This document shows, piece by piece, positions 42,176 through 50,754 of a DNA stretch of 64,000 bases. The notes beneath the pieces were generated by a model. It was not told the origin of the DNA, made no database searches, and worked only from the letters and a program-made list of their open reading frames with translations. The position numbers were made by a program, and so were the translations under genes. Source of the stretch: Bacillus sp. CGMCC 1.16541 (GTDB lineage Bacteria > Bacillota > Bacilli > Bacillales > Bacillaceae_H); assembly GCF_003184905.1 (NCBI RefSeq), contig NZ_QFRU01000008.1, positions 124,001 to 188,000 on the forward strand, read 5' to 3'. Each line of letters starts with the position of its first letter. The stretch's first letter is position 1.

Positions 42176-43916
42176 TGCGTATAACCTTTCACTCTGTATG
42201 ATTGTGAGAAATGAAGAACGACATTTAGCACGTTGTCTTTCTTCCGTGCAATCCATTGTTGAAGAAATCGTCATTGTTGACACAGGATCAACAGACAATA
42301 CGGTTTCAATCGCAAAATCATTCGGCGCACAGGTATTTAAAGTAGCGTGGGAACATGACTTTAGTGCAGCTCGTAATCTAGCACTGTCAAAGTGTACACA
42401 GCCTTGGATACTCGTACTAGATGCAGATGAAACATGGGATTCCATGAACAACAAAGACCTGTCCTCTCTCCTTCAAGGAGAAGCAGTTGGCTATTATGTC
42501 AACATTCGTAATTACATCGGTCCATCTCTGAATAAACAGAGCTACACGACAGATTATACGTGCCGCCTCTTCCGACGAGATGAACGAATTCAGTTTAATG
42601 GTTATATCCATGAACAAGTCATCACATCCATTACGAAACACTTTCTAGACAATGAGCTATTATTCACATCGTTACTTATTCATCATTTCGGTTATGTAGA
42701 CGATGCGGCTTCTTATGAAAAACATCAGAGAAATATGTCGTTACTCATGAAGCAATATGACTTAAACCCTACTGACTCATATACGCTTTATGCGATTGGA
42801 ACGGAATATTTTCAGCAAGAGAACTATGATGAAGCACTTACATGGTATGAACGTTGTCACCTATCTATATTAAAAACAGATGGCTTTTATCTTGATTTCT
42901 TGTACAAATATAGCTATAGCCTATATGAGGTAAAGCGTCATAAAGAAGTACTTACACTTCTTCTCTCTCTAGAACATGATCAAAAAATAGCTTCTCCTGA
43001 CTTACTTGAGTTGCAAGGCTTTATTTACTTAGAAAATCAACAGTTTCAACAAGCAAGTAACGCTTTTCAAGACTGCATAAACATGTGTACTATCCATCCT
43101 TATCCTTCTTTATATGCTGGAACTGGGACATTTCAAACGTTCTTTCTACAAGGAATTGCATATACGCGACTTCTTCAGTTTCAAGAAGCTGAAGAATGTT
43201 TTTTCCGTTCTTTCGCGTTCAATAATGAGAACACTTCCGCGCTTTTAAACTGGCTACGAATTAGTTTACTTTTATGGCCTCAAGCAAACGGCTGGCTTGA
43301 AGCCTTCACAAAACGATTTAAAGTGCTAACCGACAATCATGCAAAAATTCTTTTATATGAACTAGCTCTCTGGCATAAACATGAACAAGGGCTTCTCTTC
43401 TTATCAGCGATTCCACACCTAGGCAGGATCACTCCCTTTTTACACAGTGTGCTTCATGTACAAAACGGGGATTATCCAAGAGCACTTTACCTACTAAAGC
43501 GGATCGAACATGAAAAGCGAGCCATCCTTATGAAAAAGTGCCTAGCTAATGAAAAAGTAACAAAGAAAGATACAGACTTCCTTGGAATCAAGCGAAACGA
43601 TTTCTTCTCACTACTAAATCAATGGTCGTTTGTTGATCAATCAATCGGTTCAATGACTCATTTATATCCGAGTCTCTATGATGCACCACTCTCTTTTTTA
43701 CAACAATTAAAAGCCACAAAGGATGCAACATATGAACAGCAAGTACTTCAACTATGGATACGTGGCGTCCAACAGGAAAAGCAACAGGCACGCCAGCAAT
43801 TTTATCAGCTACAGAAAATGCACCCAACTCGATTAAGCTCACTCTCTTTATATACTCAATGCTTACAAAAAGAATTAACGCCTCAATATGATTGGCTCGA
43901 AGTAACAATTCATTAA
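42168..43916 (+). CDS. Family-2 glycosyltransferase with TPR repeats (3 of 3)
   Basis: The 582-residue third paralog opens NLSLCMIVRNEERHLARCL, with VVDTGSTDNT, WEHDFSAARN and VLDADETWD (DXD). TPR-like units follow (YDEALTWYERCHLSI; FQQASNAFQDCINM). The three enzymes share the N-terminal domain closely and diverge in the solenoid, suggesting different acceptor sites or sequential sugars. It overlaps the preceding gene by eight bases and precedes the DUF6385-like gene by 18. Confidence 0.88.
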   Translation: MNSAYNLSLCMIVRNEERHLARCLSSVQSIVEEIVIVDTGSTDNTVSIAKSFGAQVFKVAWEHDFSAARNLALSKCTQPWILVLDADETWDSMNNKDLSSLLQGEAVGYYVNIRNYIGPSLNKQSYTTDYTCRLFRRDERIQFNGYIHEQVITSITKHFLDNELLFTSLLIHHFGYVDDAASYEKHQRNMSLLMKQYDLNPTDSYTLYAIGTEYFQQENYDEALTWYERCHLSILKTDGFYLDFLYKYSYSLYEVKRHKEVLTLLLSLEHDQKIASPDLLELQGFIYLENQQFQQASNAFQDCINMCTIHPYPSLYAGTGTFQTFFLQGIAYTRLLQFQEAEECFFRSFAFNNENTSALLNWLRISLLLWPQANGWLEAFTKRFKVLTDNHAKILLYELALWHKHEQGLLFLSAIPHLGRITPFLHSVLHVQNGDYPRALYLLKRIEHEKRAILMKKCLANEKVTKKDTDFLGIKRNDFFSLLNQWSFVDQSIGSMTHLYPSLYDAPLSFLQQLKATKDATYEQQVLQLWIRGVQQEKQQARQQFYQLQKMHPTRLSSLSLYTQCLQKELTPQYDWLEVTIH

Positions 43917-43934
43917 AAAGGGAGGTGACCAACT

Positions 43935-44468
43935 TTGAAGCGCGATGACCAAACAAAGCCCTCGAAGCCTTTACTAACCACGATTCCGACCTTAAGCTCC
44001 ACTCGAAAAAACCCATCAGATGCACTGCCTGTTAGTAATCAAAAGAAATATGATTGGATAAAGTTAACACGTGTGCCCTTGTTACACGCCGAAACAGAGT
44101 CTGGAGAGAAAGTTCCTCTCCAAGTGAATAAATTCAAACGACTGAAAATAAGTGCTGTACAGTTTGTAAATGAAAAAACAACTATCCACCTAACAAGAAA
44201 ACCAAAAGAAAGTTGCTCTTATAACGTCTCAGAATTCCAAACCTATACATTAGCGGTAGTCAATCATTCGTGTGAACCGATTGACGTCGTGTTACAACTA
44301 AGCCCTAATAACCGTGACTTTTATACAGAAGGTCCCACTTACCGCATTTATCCCGATGCTGTTGAATTAATTGTCCCACAGCGCTTTACAAAGTTTGTGC
44401 GTTTGCGATTAAGCGCATGTCATCCCCCTGCTTCAGCCACGATTTATTTGCAAGCTCAAATGTATTAA
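43935..44468 (+). CDS. DUF6385-like beta-domain protein
   Basis: The 177-residue protein has a disordered basic N-terminus (residues 1-40) and a C-terminal domain homologous to the last 75 residues of the repeat protein. Compare DVVLQLSPNNRDFY with DIIIEISPNSTDWF, and IVPQRFTKFVRLRLS with IIPKRFMKYTRVSYK. It has no repeats and no signal peptide. It may cap, anchor or nucleate the repeat-protein fibre. The TTG start has GGGAGGTG upstream. A bidirectional terminator follows. Confidence 0.8.
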   Translation: MKRDDQTKPSKPLLTTIPTLSSTRKNPSDALPVSNQKKYDWIKLTRVPLLHAETESGEKVPLQVNKFKRLKISAVQFVNEKTTIHLTRKPKESCSYNVSEFQTYTLAVVNHSCEPIDVVLQLSPNNRDFYTEGPTYRIYPDAVELIVPQRFTKFVRLRLSACHPPASATIYLQAQMY

Positions 44469-44472
44469 AAAT

Positions 44473-44521
44473 AAAAGCACGCCTCATTGAACGAATACAT
44501 CATTCAATGAGGCGTGCTTTT
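44473..44521. terminator. Bidirectional terminator between convergent operons
   Basis: AAAAGCACGCCTCATTGAA pairs with TTCAATGAGGCGTGCTTTT. It serves the glycosylation operon on the plus strand and the zinc-ribbon/beta-protein genes on the minus strand. Confidence 0.93.
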
Positions 44522-44528
44522 AGTACAA

Positions 44529-44771
44529 TCATTTTAATAGTGAAAACAACTTCAGTACTCCAACAGAATGATGACTAACAAATCCACACTGATTGCAAAT
44601 GAGCATAATTGTCGGAAAATGAATGTCATCACCCGCTGCTCCGTTCACCTTTTGCAACACAAGCTCATCCGCTAAAATCCACCCTTTATGACTGCACATC
44701 GGACAATTACTCCGAATATTCTTTTCTTCAATTACTTTTTTCACTGAATCATTACAAATTCGATTATCCAT
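44529..44771 (-). CDS. Small zinc-ribbon protein
   Basis: The 80-residue protein has two CxxC pairs (CPMC and CNQCG) separated by 36 residues, with a hydrophobic segment between (DIHFPTIMLI). It resembles single-ribbon proteins of unknown role. GAGGTG precedes the ATG. It follows the beta-domain gene by nine bases, so the two are co-transcribed and it may belong to the surface-layer locus. Confidence 0.68.
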   Translation of the reverse strand: MDNRICNDSVKKVIEEKNIRSNCPMCSHKGWILADELVLQKVNGAAGDDIHFPTIMLICNQCGFVSHHSVGVLKLFSLLK

Positions 44772-44780
44772 TTTTTCACC

Positions 44781-45359
44781 TCATTGAGAAATTAACTCCC
44801 AGTAAGTAATCGTAATTGCAAGTATATTTACTTGATTCGTATTGTTTGTCAATCTCGTATAGAGTGTTCGATCACTTGTCGTACTAGGGACAACAACTGC
44901 TCCATCGTATATTTCGGTAACTGTCCCACCCGTTTGAATAATCGAGCTAAACAACGTCCCACCAGTAGTAGGGTCGGTCGCTTGCGAAATATATTTACCT
45001 ACTATAGCACTTGTATTTGTACTTCCTGAATTCGTATTTACAGGTGTAATCGCAGTACCCGCTGCTGCAAATGTCGCGTTAAATAAAAGATCCACCGTCG
45101 TATTTGTTGTGGCTCCTCCAAATACAGTTTGCACGTAAATGGTTCGATTTGAATTCGCTGGCATGGTCAATTGTATACTGAGAAAACCATTAGCCGCTAC
45201 GCTTTCACGACCGGTCGTAACGGAATAAAAATTCCCTTCCATTGCTGCCATTTGAGCGACAGGTGTCACGACAGTAGGACTAGTTACAGTTGAATTCATT
45301 GAGACAAACAACGGATCTCGCTGATTGTTATAAACTAACGTACTTCCTCCAATCGACAC
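44781..45359 (-). CDS. Beta-rich structural protein, paralog A
   Basis: The 192-residue protein (GTG start at 45359, AAGGGG upstream) begins with SIGGSTLVYNNQRDPLFVSM. It is Thr/Asn/Gly-rich with alternating hydrophobic strands, for example GATTNTTVDLLFNATF and PSTTSDRTLYTRLTNNTNQ, and probably folds as a jelly roll. There is no signal peptide, cysteine or coiled coil in the mature sequence. It is closely paralogous to the protein at 45523. The composition and lack of signal are typical of spore-coat or exosporium proteins and of phage tail appendages. Function inferred from context only. Confidence 0.72.
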   Translation of the reverse strand: MSIGGSTLVYNNQRDPLFVSMNSTVTSPTVVTPVAQMAAMEGNFYSVTTGRESVAANGFLSIQLTMPANSNRTIYVQTVFGGATTNTTVDLLFNATFAAAGTAITPVNTNSGSTNTSAIVGKYISQATDPTTGGTLFSSIIQTGGTVTEIYDGAVVVPSTTSDRTLYTRLTNNTNQVNILAITITYWELISQ

Positions 45360-45484
45360 ATAGTCATCCCCTTCTCTGTCTAGTCTTATATAATCATCGT
45401 ATGACGCGAGACAAGGATTATGCTCATTCATTTTATGAGTGTAGCTTCATTTTACAGAATAGAGAGCGTCTCTTTAAACGACAA

Positions 45485-45520
45485 AAAAGAATGAGATTAT
45501 CAATCTAATTTCATTCTTTT
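45485..45520 (-). terminator. Terminator of the paralog B gene
   Basis: AAAAGAATGA and TCATTCTTTT pair around a central loop. On the minus strand it ends in T residues. Confidence 0.75.
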
Positions 45521-45522
45521 CA

Positions 45523-46095
45523 TTAAGAAACTAATTCCCACCAGCTAACATTGACAGATAAGATATTCGTTTGATTGGTGTTGTTAGCCAAGCGAATATA
45601 AAATGTTCGATCAGTCGTTGTACTAGGAATGATAATTCGTCCACTATAGTCAATAACAACCGGCCCTCCTGTTTGGATAATTGAGTTTACACGAGTACCA
45701 CCTGTTGTAGGGTCGGTTGCTTGTGATAAATATTTCCCAGTTACCACGCTCGTAATGGCGCTTGCTAAATTAGAGTTTACAGGTGTAATCGTTGTTCCAG
45801 CAGCAGCAAACGTCGCATTAAATAAAATATCAATGGTTGTATTCGTAGTTGCTCCTCCGGATACACGTTGAATATATACGGTTCGATTAGAGTTGGCTGG
45901 AATTGTATACTGCACGACTAAGAATCCGTTAGCTGCCACTGATTGAGACCCTGTTGAACTTTCAAAGAACCGTCCTTGAAATGCGGCTGTTTCAGCAGCA
46001 GAAACGACCGTCGTTGGACTTGTAAGAGAAGAGGTCATCGACACAAACAATGGATCTGTTTGTCTATTATAAACAAGCGTACTTCCAATAGGCAC
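45523..46095 (-). CDS. Beta-rich structural protein, paralog B
   Basis: The 190-residue protein has a GTG start at 46095 with AAAGGAG upstream and opens PIGSTLVYNRQTDPLFVSM, matching paralog A. It shares FNATFAAAGTTITPVNSN, QATDPTTGGTR and IIPSTTTDRTFYIRLANN. The family is unknown to me. Each of the two paralogs has its own upstream gap and ribosome site, so they may be differently expressed. Like A it ends in WWEL/YWEL, a possible C-terminal contact. Confidence 0.72.
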   Translation of the reverse strand: MPIGSTLVYNRQTDPLFVSMTSSLTSPTTVVSAAETAAFQGRFFESSTGSQSVAANGFLVVQYTIPANSNRTVYIQRVSGGATTNTTIDILFNATFAAAGTTITPVNSNLASAITSVVTGKYLSQATDPTTGGTRVNSIIQTGGPVVIDYSGRIIIPSTTTDRTFYIRLANNTNQTNILSVNVSWWELVS

Positions 46096-46245
46096 ATCTC
46101 TCTCTCCTTTCTCTGTTTCCATAAACTTTCCGCTGAGAAATGGCATGTTTCATCGCATCACTTGCCTTACATTTACTCGTAACGAAATAGCATTTTGTAA
46201 CAGTTTATGGAGAGATAAATGAAAGGTGCTAGTTCATTAAACAAC

Positions 46246-46279
46246 AAAAAAAGAACCAGAGCCTCTCACTCTGATTCTC
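46246..46279 (-). terminator. Terminator of the copper operon
   Basis: On the minus strand GAATCAGAG and CTCTGGTTC (one G:U) pair around TGAGAGG and are followed by seven T residues. Confidence 0.85.
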
Positions 46280-46284
46280 CTTCA

Positions 46285-47127
46285 TCATTTTACTTCTACA
46301 ACGAATGGGTACGTATGAATGTTTCCTTCAAATTTAAACTCACCCCATATTTTATACGTACCTGGTTGTGCGAACGTCGTTTCAAATATCGTTTGATTGT
46401 CTGATGTTGGGTGAACATGTAAAAATCGTTCTCCTTTTTCATCTAAAATCACGACGTGACCGAGCGCTCCTAAATACGGTTCAGGTTTATGGCCTCTTGT
46501 ATCAAACGTTAACATCACTGATTTACCAGCTTGTAGAGGCGTTGTTGTTAATTTTACTTTTTTCCCGTCAATGGTTTTCTTTCGTGTTTCATCAGGTGTT
46601 AAGTTGTTGCTTTCGTGATTATGATGGTTCTCTCCTACATGTAATTCAATAGGATTCACGTGATAAGCAAGTTGTTTAGGTTTCATATCAACAAATACTT
46701 TATACGCTCCATTTGGTAAATGGAATTCTTTGTTGTAGATTCCATCTCCTTTTTCTTCTGGATGTAAATGATAAAAATGACTTAAGTCCTGACTCACGAC
46801 AATGAGATGCATCCTTTTTTCATGTGATAACACTAGTTCAGGTGCATGACCATCCTGATCTTTTACATCGATTGTAATCATGGCGTCGTTAGCGTTATAT
46901 GTCATATTGGTCGTGACTTCGCTCTCACCGATTTCATTGTGATCTGAGTGGTTATCGTGTTCACTACTGCTATGTTCATGACTCGTTTTAGTCGTACTCT
47001 CATGATTGACTTCATGGGCATGCTGGTTGTTATTTTCGTTCGTTTTATCGTAAAGGGTATACACTCCAATGACAATGGCTAAAAACAATACGGCTGACAT
47101 TCCCCACATAAAGATGATCTTACTCAC
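46285..47127 (-). CDS. His-rich membrane-anchored copper-associated protein (YtkA-like)
   Basis: The 280-residue protein has one N-terminal anchor helix (IIFMWGMSAVLFLAIVIGVY), a His/Glu-rich linker (HEHSSSEHDNHSDHNE), and two beta-sandwich YtkA/FixH-type modules (about 75-160 and 190-280). The modules carry histidine patches FYHLHPEE and FLHVHPTS. It would hold copper on the outer face. It is 16 bases behind copA, so it belongs to the CsoR regulon. A chaperone handing Cu to or from CopA is the likely role. Confidence 0.82.
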   Translation of the reverse strand: MSKIIFMWGMSAVLFLAIVIGVYTLYDKTNENNNQHAHEVNHESTTKTSHEHSSSEHDNHSDHNEIGESEVTTNMTYNANDAMITIDVKDQDGHAPELVLSHEKRMHLIVVSQDLSHFYHLHPEEKGDGIYNKEFHLPNGAYKVFVDMKPKQLAYHVNPIELHVGENHHNHESNNLTPDETRKKTIDGKKVKLTTTPLQAGKSVMLTFDTRGHKPEPYLGALGHVVILDEKGERFLHVHPTSDNQTIFETTFAQPGTYKIWGEFKFEGNIHTYPFVVEVK

Positions 47128-47143
47128 TCAAACTCCCCCTCAT

Positions 47144-49549
47144 TTACAACTTTACTCGTTGCAATCGTAATGCATTTAGTACAACCGACACAGAACTAAA
47201 CGCCATCGCCGCTCCCGCAAGCCACGGAGCTAAGAACCCTAATGCCGCTACTGGAATACCTAGCGTATTGTAAGCAAATGCCCAGAATAAGTTTTGTTTT
47301 ATGTTTCGGATTGTCACTCTACTCATAAAGATTGCATCTGCTATCCCGTTTAAATCTCCGCGTATTAATGTAAGGTCAGCCGCTTCCATTGCCACATCTG
47401 TTCCCGTTCCAATTGCCATTCCAATATCGGCTGTAGCAAGTGCGGGTGCGTCGTTAATGCCATCCCCAACCATCGCCACTTTCTTACCTTCACGTTGAAG
47501 CTTCTTCACTTCTTCTGCTTTTCCTTCAGGTAACACTTCAGCAAGGACATGCGTAATACCGACTTCTCTCGCAATGGCTTCTGCAGTCTGCTTGTTATCG
47601 CCGGTCATCATGATAACTTCAAGTCCCATCGCTTTTAAGCGCTCCACCGCTTCTTTCGATGTTTCTTTAATCGTATCAGCAACGGCTATCAGACCTGCTA
47701 ATTGGCCATTAATTGCGATTAACATCGCTGTTTTCCCTTGGCTTTCTAATCGATTCATTGGGTCTAACATTGAACTTACTTCAACGTTATATTTCCCCAT
47801 TAAGCGACGTGTTCCAATAAGAAGGGATTTTCCTTCTACTTCTGCTTGAATACCGTAACCAGGAATTACCTCGAATGCTTCTGAATCGCTTAATTGAATA
47901 CCTCTCTCTTTAATACCTGTAACGATTGCTTCTGCAAGTGGATGCTCTGACTGACGTTCAGCTGTTCCAACAAGCGTTAATAGCTCTTTTTCTTTATACA
48001 TATTTGTTACGACAACATCCGTTAACACGGGCTTTCCGTTTGTCACCGTTCCTGTTTTATCAAGAACGACGGTATCTAATTGATGTGTTGTTTCAAGGTG
48101 TTCGCCACCTTTAAATAAAATACCAAATTCAGCAGCACGCCCAGACCCCGCCATAATCGAGGTTGGTGTTGCTAGCCCTAAAGCACAAGGACACGCTATA
48201 ACAAGCACTGCAATTAACTTCTCTAATGCCACTGCAAATTCACCAGGACTGACAATGAAAAACCAAACAAGAAACGTAATAATTGCGATCCCAACAACAA
48301 TCGGAACAAAAATTCCCGAGATGACGTCTGCTAGTCGTTGAATCGGCGCTTTTGACCCTTGCGCTTCTTCCACTACTTTAATGATTTGAGCAAGTGCGGT
48401 TTCTTTCCCGACTTTTGTTGCTTTTACTTTTAAAAAGCCACTTTTATTAATGGTTGAACCAATAACTTTATCACCGATTACTTTATCAACCGGAATGCTT
48501 TCACCTGTAATCATGGATTCATCTAATGCAGAACGACCTTCCACAATTTCACCATCTACCGGTACTTTTTCACCTGGTTTTACATACACAATATCACCAG
48601 CGATGACCTCTTCAATCGGTAATTGTTTTTCTTCACCATCTCGTAAAACCATCGCCGTTTTCGCTTGTAACCCCATTAACTTTTTAATCGCTTCCGATGA
48701 GCGTCCTTTTGCTTTTGCTTCAAATAACTTTCCTAATAAAATGAGCGTAATTAACACAGCACTTGTTTCAAAGTACAGTTCAACCATTTGCTCTCCTGAT
48801 CCAATCGATTGAATACTGACATACAAACTGTAAAAATAAGCAGCCGACGTTCCAAGCGCCACTAACACATCCATATTGGCACTTTTATTCCGTAATGCTT
48901 TGTATGCTCCTACATAAAACTGACTTCCAATCACAAACTGAACCGGTGTCGCAAGCGCTAGTTGTACCCAAGGATTCATAAACATATCAGGAAGCCAAAT
49001 AAAAGATGTAAATTCAAAATGACTCACCATCGCCCAAAGCAGGGGGATAGACAAAATGATTGAAAATAAAAACTTACCTGTTTGCTTTTCAATTTCTTTT
49101 TGACGATGATCGACTTGTTCATCTTGCTTTTCTTCTAATTGAAAACCAAGTTTTTGAATGACTGCTTTCATATCTGATACAGTAAGATTGGCTTCGTTGT
49201 ATTCGACTTGAGCGGACTCTAACGCAAAATTCACCGTCGCATGTTGAACTCCATCTAACTTATTTAATCGCTTCTCAATCCGGTTTGCACACGCTGCACA
49301 CGTCATACCTACTACATCAAATTCAGTTTTCTTTGTAATCACTTCATATCCTAACGTCTCAATCTTTTTCTTCAGTGCTTCAACATTTGTTTTTGATGAA
49401 TCAAAGGTGACTTTTGACTTTTCGAGCGCCAAGTTCACCGTTGCGTCCTCTACACCGTCCATCTTTTTAAGACCTTTTTCAATTCGAGTCGCACACGCTG
49501 CGCATGTCATGCCTGCAATTTGAAGAGTTGTTTCTTTTTGTTGACTCAT
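47144..49549 (-). CDS. copA: Copper-exporting P1B-type ATPase CopA
   Basis: The 801-residue Cu(I) efflux ATPase begins with two heavy-metal-associated domains (GMTCAACATR, GMTCAACANR). The TM6 motif is ACPCALGLATP, the phosphorylation loop DKTGT, the hinge GDGINDAPAL and the nucleotide element SEHPLAEAI with the HP pair. Length and order are standard. The ATG at 49549 has GAGGAG upstream; a longer frame to 49600 lacks a site. Two CsoR-type palindromes precede it, so it can be induced separately from csoR-copZ. Confidence 0.97.
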   Translation of the reverse strand: MSQQKETTLQIAGMTCAACATRIEKGLKKMDGVEDATVNLALEKSKVTFDSSKTNVEALKKKIETLGYEVITKKTEFDVVGMTCAACANRIEKRLNKLDGVQHATVNFALESAQVEYNEANLTVSDMKAVIQKLGFQLEEKQDEQVDHRQKEIEKQTGKFLFSIILSIPLLWAMVSHFEFTSFIWLPDMFMNPWVQLALATPVQFVIGSQFYVGAYKALRNKSANMDVLVALGTSAAYFYSLYVSIQSIGSGEQMVELYFETSAVLITLILLGKLFEAKAKGRSSEAIKKLMGLQAKTAMVLRDGEEKQLPIEEVIAGDIVYVKPGEKVPVDGEIVEGRSALDESMITGESIPVDKVIGDKVIGSTINKSGFLKVKATKVGKETALAQIIKVVEEAQGSKAPIQRLADVISGIFVPIVVGIAIITFLVWFFIVSPGEFAVALEKLIAVLVIACPCALGLATPTSIMAGSGRAAEFGILFKGGEHLETTHQLDTVVLDKTGTVTNGKPVLTDVVVTNMYKEKELLTLVGTAERQSEHPLAEAIVTGIKERGIQLSDSEAFEVIPGYGIQAEVEGKSLLIGTRRLMGKYNVEVSSMLDPMNRLESQGKTAMLIAINGQLAGLIAVADTIKETSKEAVERLKAMGLEVIMMTGDNKQTAEAIAREVGITHVLAEVLPEGKAEEVKKLQREGKKVAMVGDGINDAPALATADIGMAIGTGTDVAMEAADLTLIRGDLNGIADAIFMSRVTIRNIKQNLFWAFAYNTLGIPVAALGFLAPWLAGAAMAFSSVSVVLNALRLQRVKL

Positions 49550-49570
49550 TTTCTTCACTCCTCGTTTCGA

Positions 49571-49589
49571 TATACTATGGTGGGGTATA
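49571..49589. promoter_or_regulatory. CsoR-type site next to copA start
   Basis: TATACTATGGTGGGGTATA has the G-tract core with flanking TATA arms seen in CsoR operators. It lies about 20 bases before the copA start codon. Confidence 0.55.
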
Positions 49590-49635
49590 TTTTTTAGCAA
49601 AGCAAACGCGCTTATGGTAGCGCGCTCTCACTCCA

Positions 49636-49653
49636 ACTATACCCTGGTATAGT
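49636..49653. promoter_or_regulatory. CsoR operator in the copA promoter
   Basis: ACTATACC and GGTATAGT form a perfect 18-base palindrome around CT. It is of the TACCC/GGGTA class bound by CsoR tetramers. Confidence 0.75.
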
Positions 49654-49713
49654 ATATTAATATGTGTACTCATTCTTTTTGTTACAAATTAAATGAAATG
49701 AGCGTTAAAAAAA

Positions 49714-49920
49714 TTACTGTACGTCGTATCCTTGATCATCAATTGTCTCTTTAATCGCGTCTACTGTTACAGCACTTGAATCAAAAACGATATCAACTGT
49801 ACCTGATTCTAAGTTTACTTTGACTGACTTTACACCTGCTAATTCTCCAACGCTACCTTCTACTACTTTTACACAATGACCACAAGACATTCCTTTTACT
49901 TGTAATGTTACGTTTTCCAT
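49714..49920 (-). CDS. copZ: Copper chaperone CopZ
   Basis: The 68-residue single HMA-domain chaperone carries the Cu(I) site GMSCGHCVK (MxCxxC) and the ferredoxin-like beta-alpha-beta-beta-alpha-beta length. It passes Cu(I) to the N-terminal domains of CopA. It lies 15 bases behind csoR, ahead of the copA promoter. Confidence 0.96.
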   Translation of the reverse strand: MENVTLQVKGMSCGHCVKVVEGSVGELAGVKSVKVNLESGTVDIVFDSSAVTVDAIKETIDDQGYDVQ

Positions 49921-49935
49921 TTACTCCATCTCCTT

Positions 49936-50283
49936 TTACTTTTTCATTAACTTTTGAAATGTGACGAGTACTTCGTCTAATACTTCCGTATCGCCTTCTT
50001 GAAGACGATTAACAACACACCCTTTTAAGTGCCCTTCAAGTAAAATGCGTGCTACACTATTTAAAGCCGATTGCGTCGCAGCAATTTGTGTAATGACATC
50101 ATCGCAATACGTATCTTTTTCAATCATTCCTTTAATGCCACGAATTTGACCTTCTACTCTGTTCAAACGTGACACTAAGTTCTTTTTTACTTTATCTGAA
50201 TGATGACTCTTTCTTCCATGATCAGATGAGCAACAAACTTCCCCTTCCACCACTGATTCCAGCTTATCTTCGTTCATTGACAT
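49936..50283 (-). CDS. csoR: Copper-sensing repressor CsoR
   Basis: The 115-residue, all-helical repressor has the Cu(I) ligands C, H, C in YCDDVITQ and LLEGHLKGCV, and the helix 1 motif SRLNRVEGQIRGI. The N-terminal His/Cys-rich tail (CCSSDHGRKSHHSD) is longer than in B. subtilis CsoR. It releases DNA when it binds Cu(I). ATG at 50283 sits eight bases from AAGGAG; a GTG just before it is the alternative start. First gene of csoR-copZ. Confidence 0.96.
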   Translation of the reverse strand: MSMNEDKLESVVEGEVCCSSDHGRKSHHSDKVKKNLVSRLNRVEGQIRGIKGMIEKDTYCDDVITQIAATQSALNSVARILLEGHLKGCVVNRLQEGDTEVLDEVLVTFQKLMKK

Positions 50284-50303
50284 CACATCAGCTCCTTACA
50301 CTC

Positions 50304-50333
50304 AATATACTATACCCCTATATAGTATGTAAA
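50304..50333 (-). promoter_or_regulatory. csoR promoter with embedded CsoR operator
   Basis: TTTACA (50333-50328) and TATATT (50309-50304) lie 18 bases apart on the minus strand. Between and across them is the palindrome ATACTATA-CCCCTA-TATAGTAT at 50307-50328, so CsoR would occlude its own promoter. Confidence 0.7.
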
Positions 50334-50369
50334 GCCATAATAATTGTCTCCGTTTAGTGTTTCTACTTT

Positions 50370-50567
50370 TTATTTCTTTAGACCATTATCGTACATCGTT
50401 AACCATTCCTCAGTAAACGTTACTGCTTCTGAAAAAGAAAATAAGTATGTATGTGCAGAACCTACTTTCCCCACTTTTACACTTCCTTCTCGTACAAAAC
50501 ATTTCCCAATTTCCTCAAATAATTCTTCTCGAAAGGCAAGTTCACGACAGGTCTTCCATACGCCCAT
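50370..50567 (-). CDS. Small protein or gene fragment of unknown family
   Basis: The 65-residue frame opens MGVWKTCRELAFREELFEEI and continues through a beta-rich part (GKVGSAHTYLFSFSEAVTF). It lacks a clear ribosome site and looks like the C-terminal part of a larger domain. It is adjacent to several decayed genes (50571-51030), so it may itself be a remnant. Confidence 0.4.
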   Translation of the reverse strand: MGVWKTCRELAFREELFEEIGKCFVREGSVKVGKVGSAHTYLFSFSEAVTFTEEWLTMYDNGLKK

Positions 50568-50602
50568 CTAATCGATGATAAAGACGTATGAACGAGAACG
50601 GT

Positions 50603-50695
50603 CAATCACTAAATACGGGAACAAAAATAGCAGAAATGATCCAACAAACAGGAGGACATGACTTACCAATTCACATATGATTTCTCCTATGAAAT
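50603..50695 (+). pseudogene. Flavodoxin-like fragment
   Basis: From an ATG at 50603 the frame encodes about 30 residues, including GTKIAEMIQQTGGHDLPIHI, then stops. This resembles the first helix of flavodoxins (NTKKIAEMI...TGGD). The preceding beta strand and the rest of the fold are missing. It is a short relic. Confidence 0.4.
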
Positions 50696-50714
50696 CACAG
50701 TAATAATCACATAC

Positions 50715-50752
50715 AAAAAAGCATTAGAAGCAACAGACTCCAATGCTTTTTA
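50715..50752 (-). terminator. Terminator of the decayed minus-strand gene
   Basis: AAAAAGCATT pairs with AATGCTTTTT. The adjacent frame at 50755 ends just before it. Confidence 0.75.
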
Positions 50753-50754
50753 TT

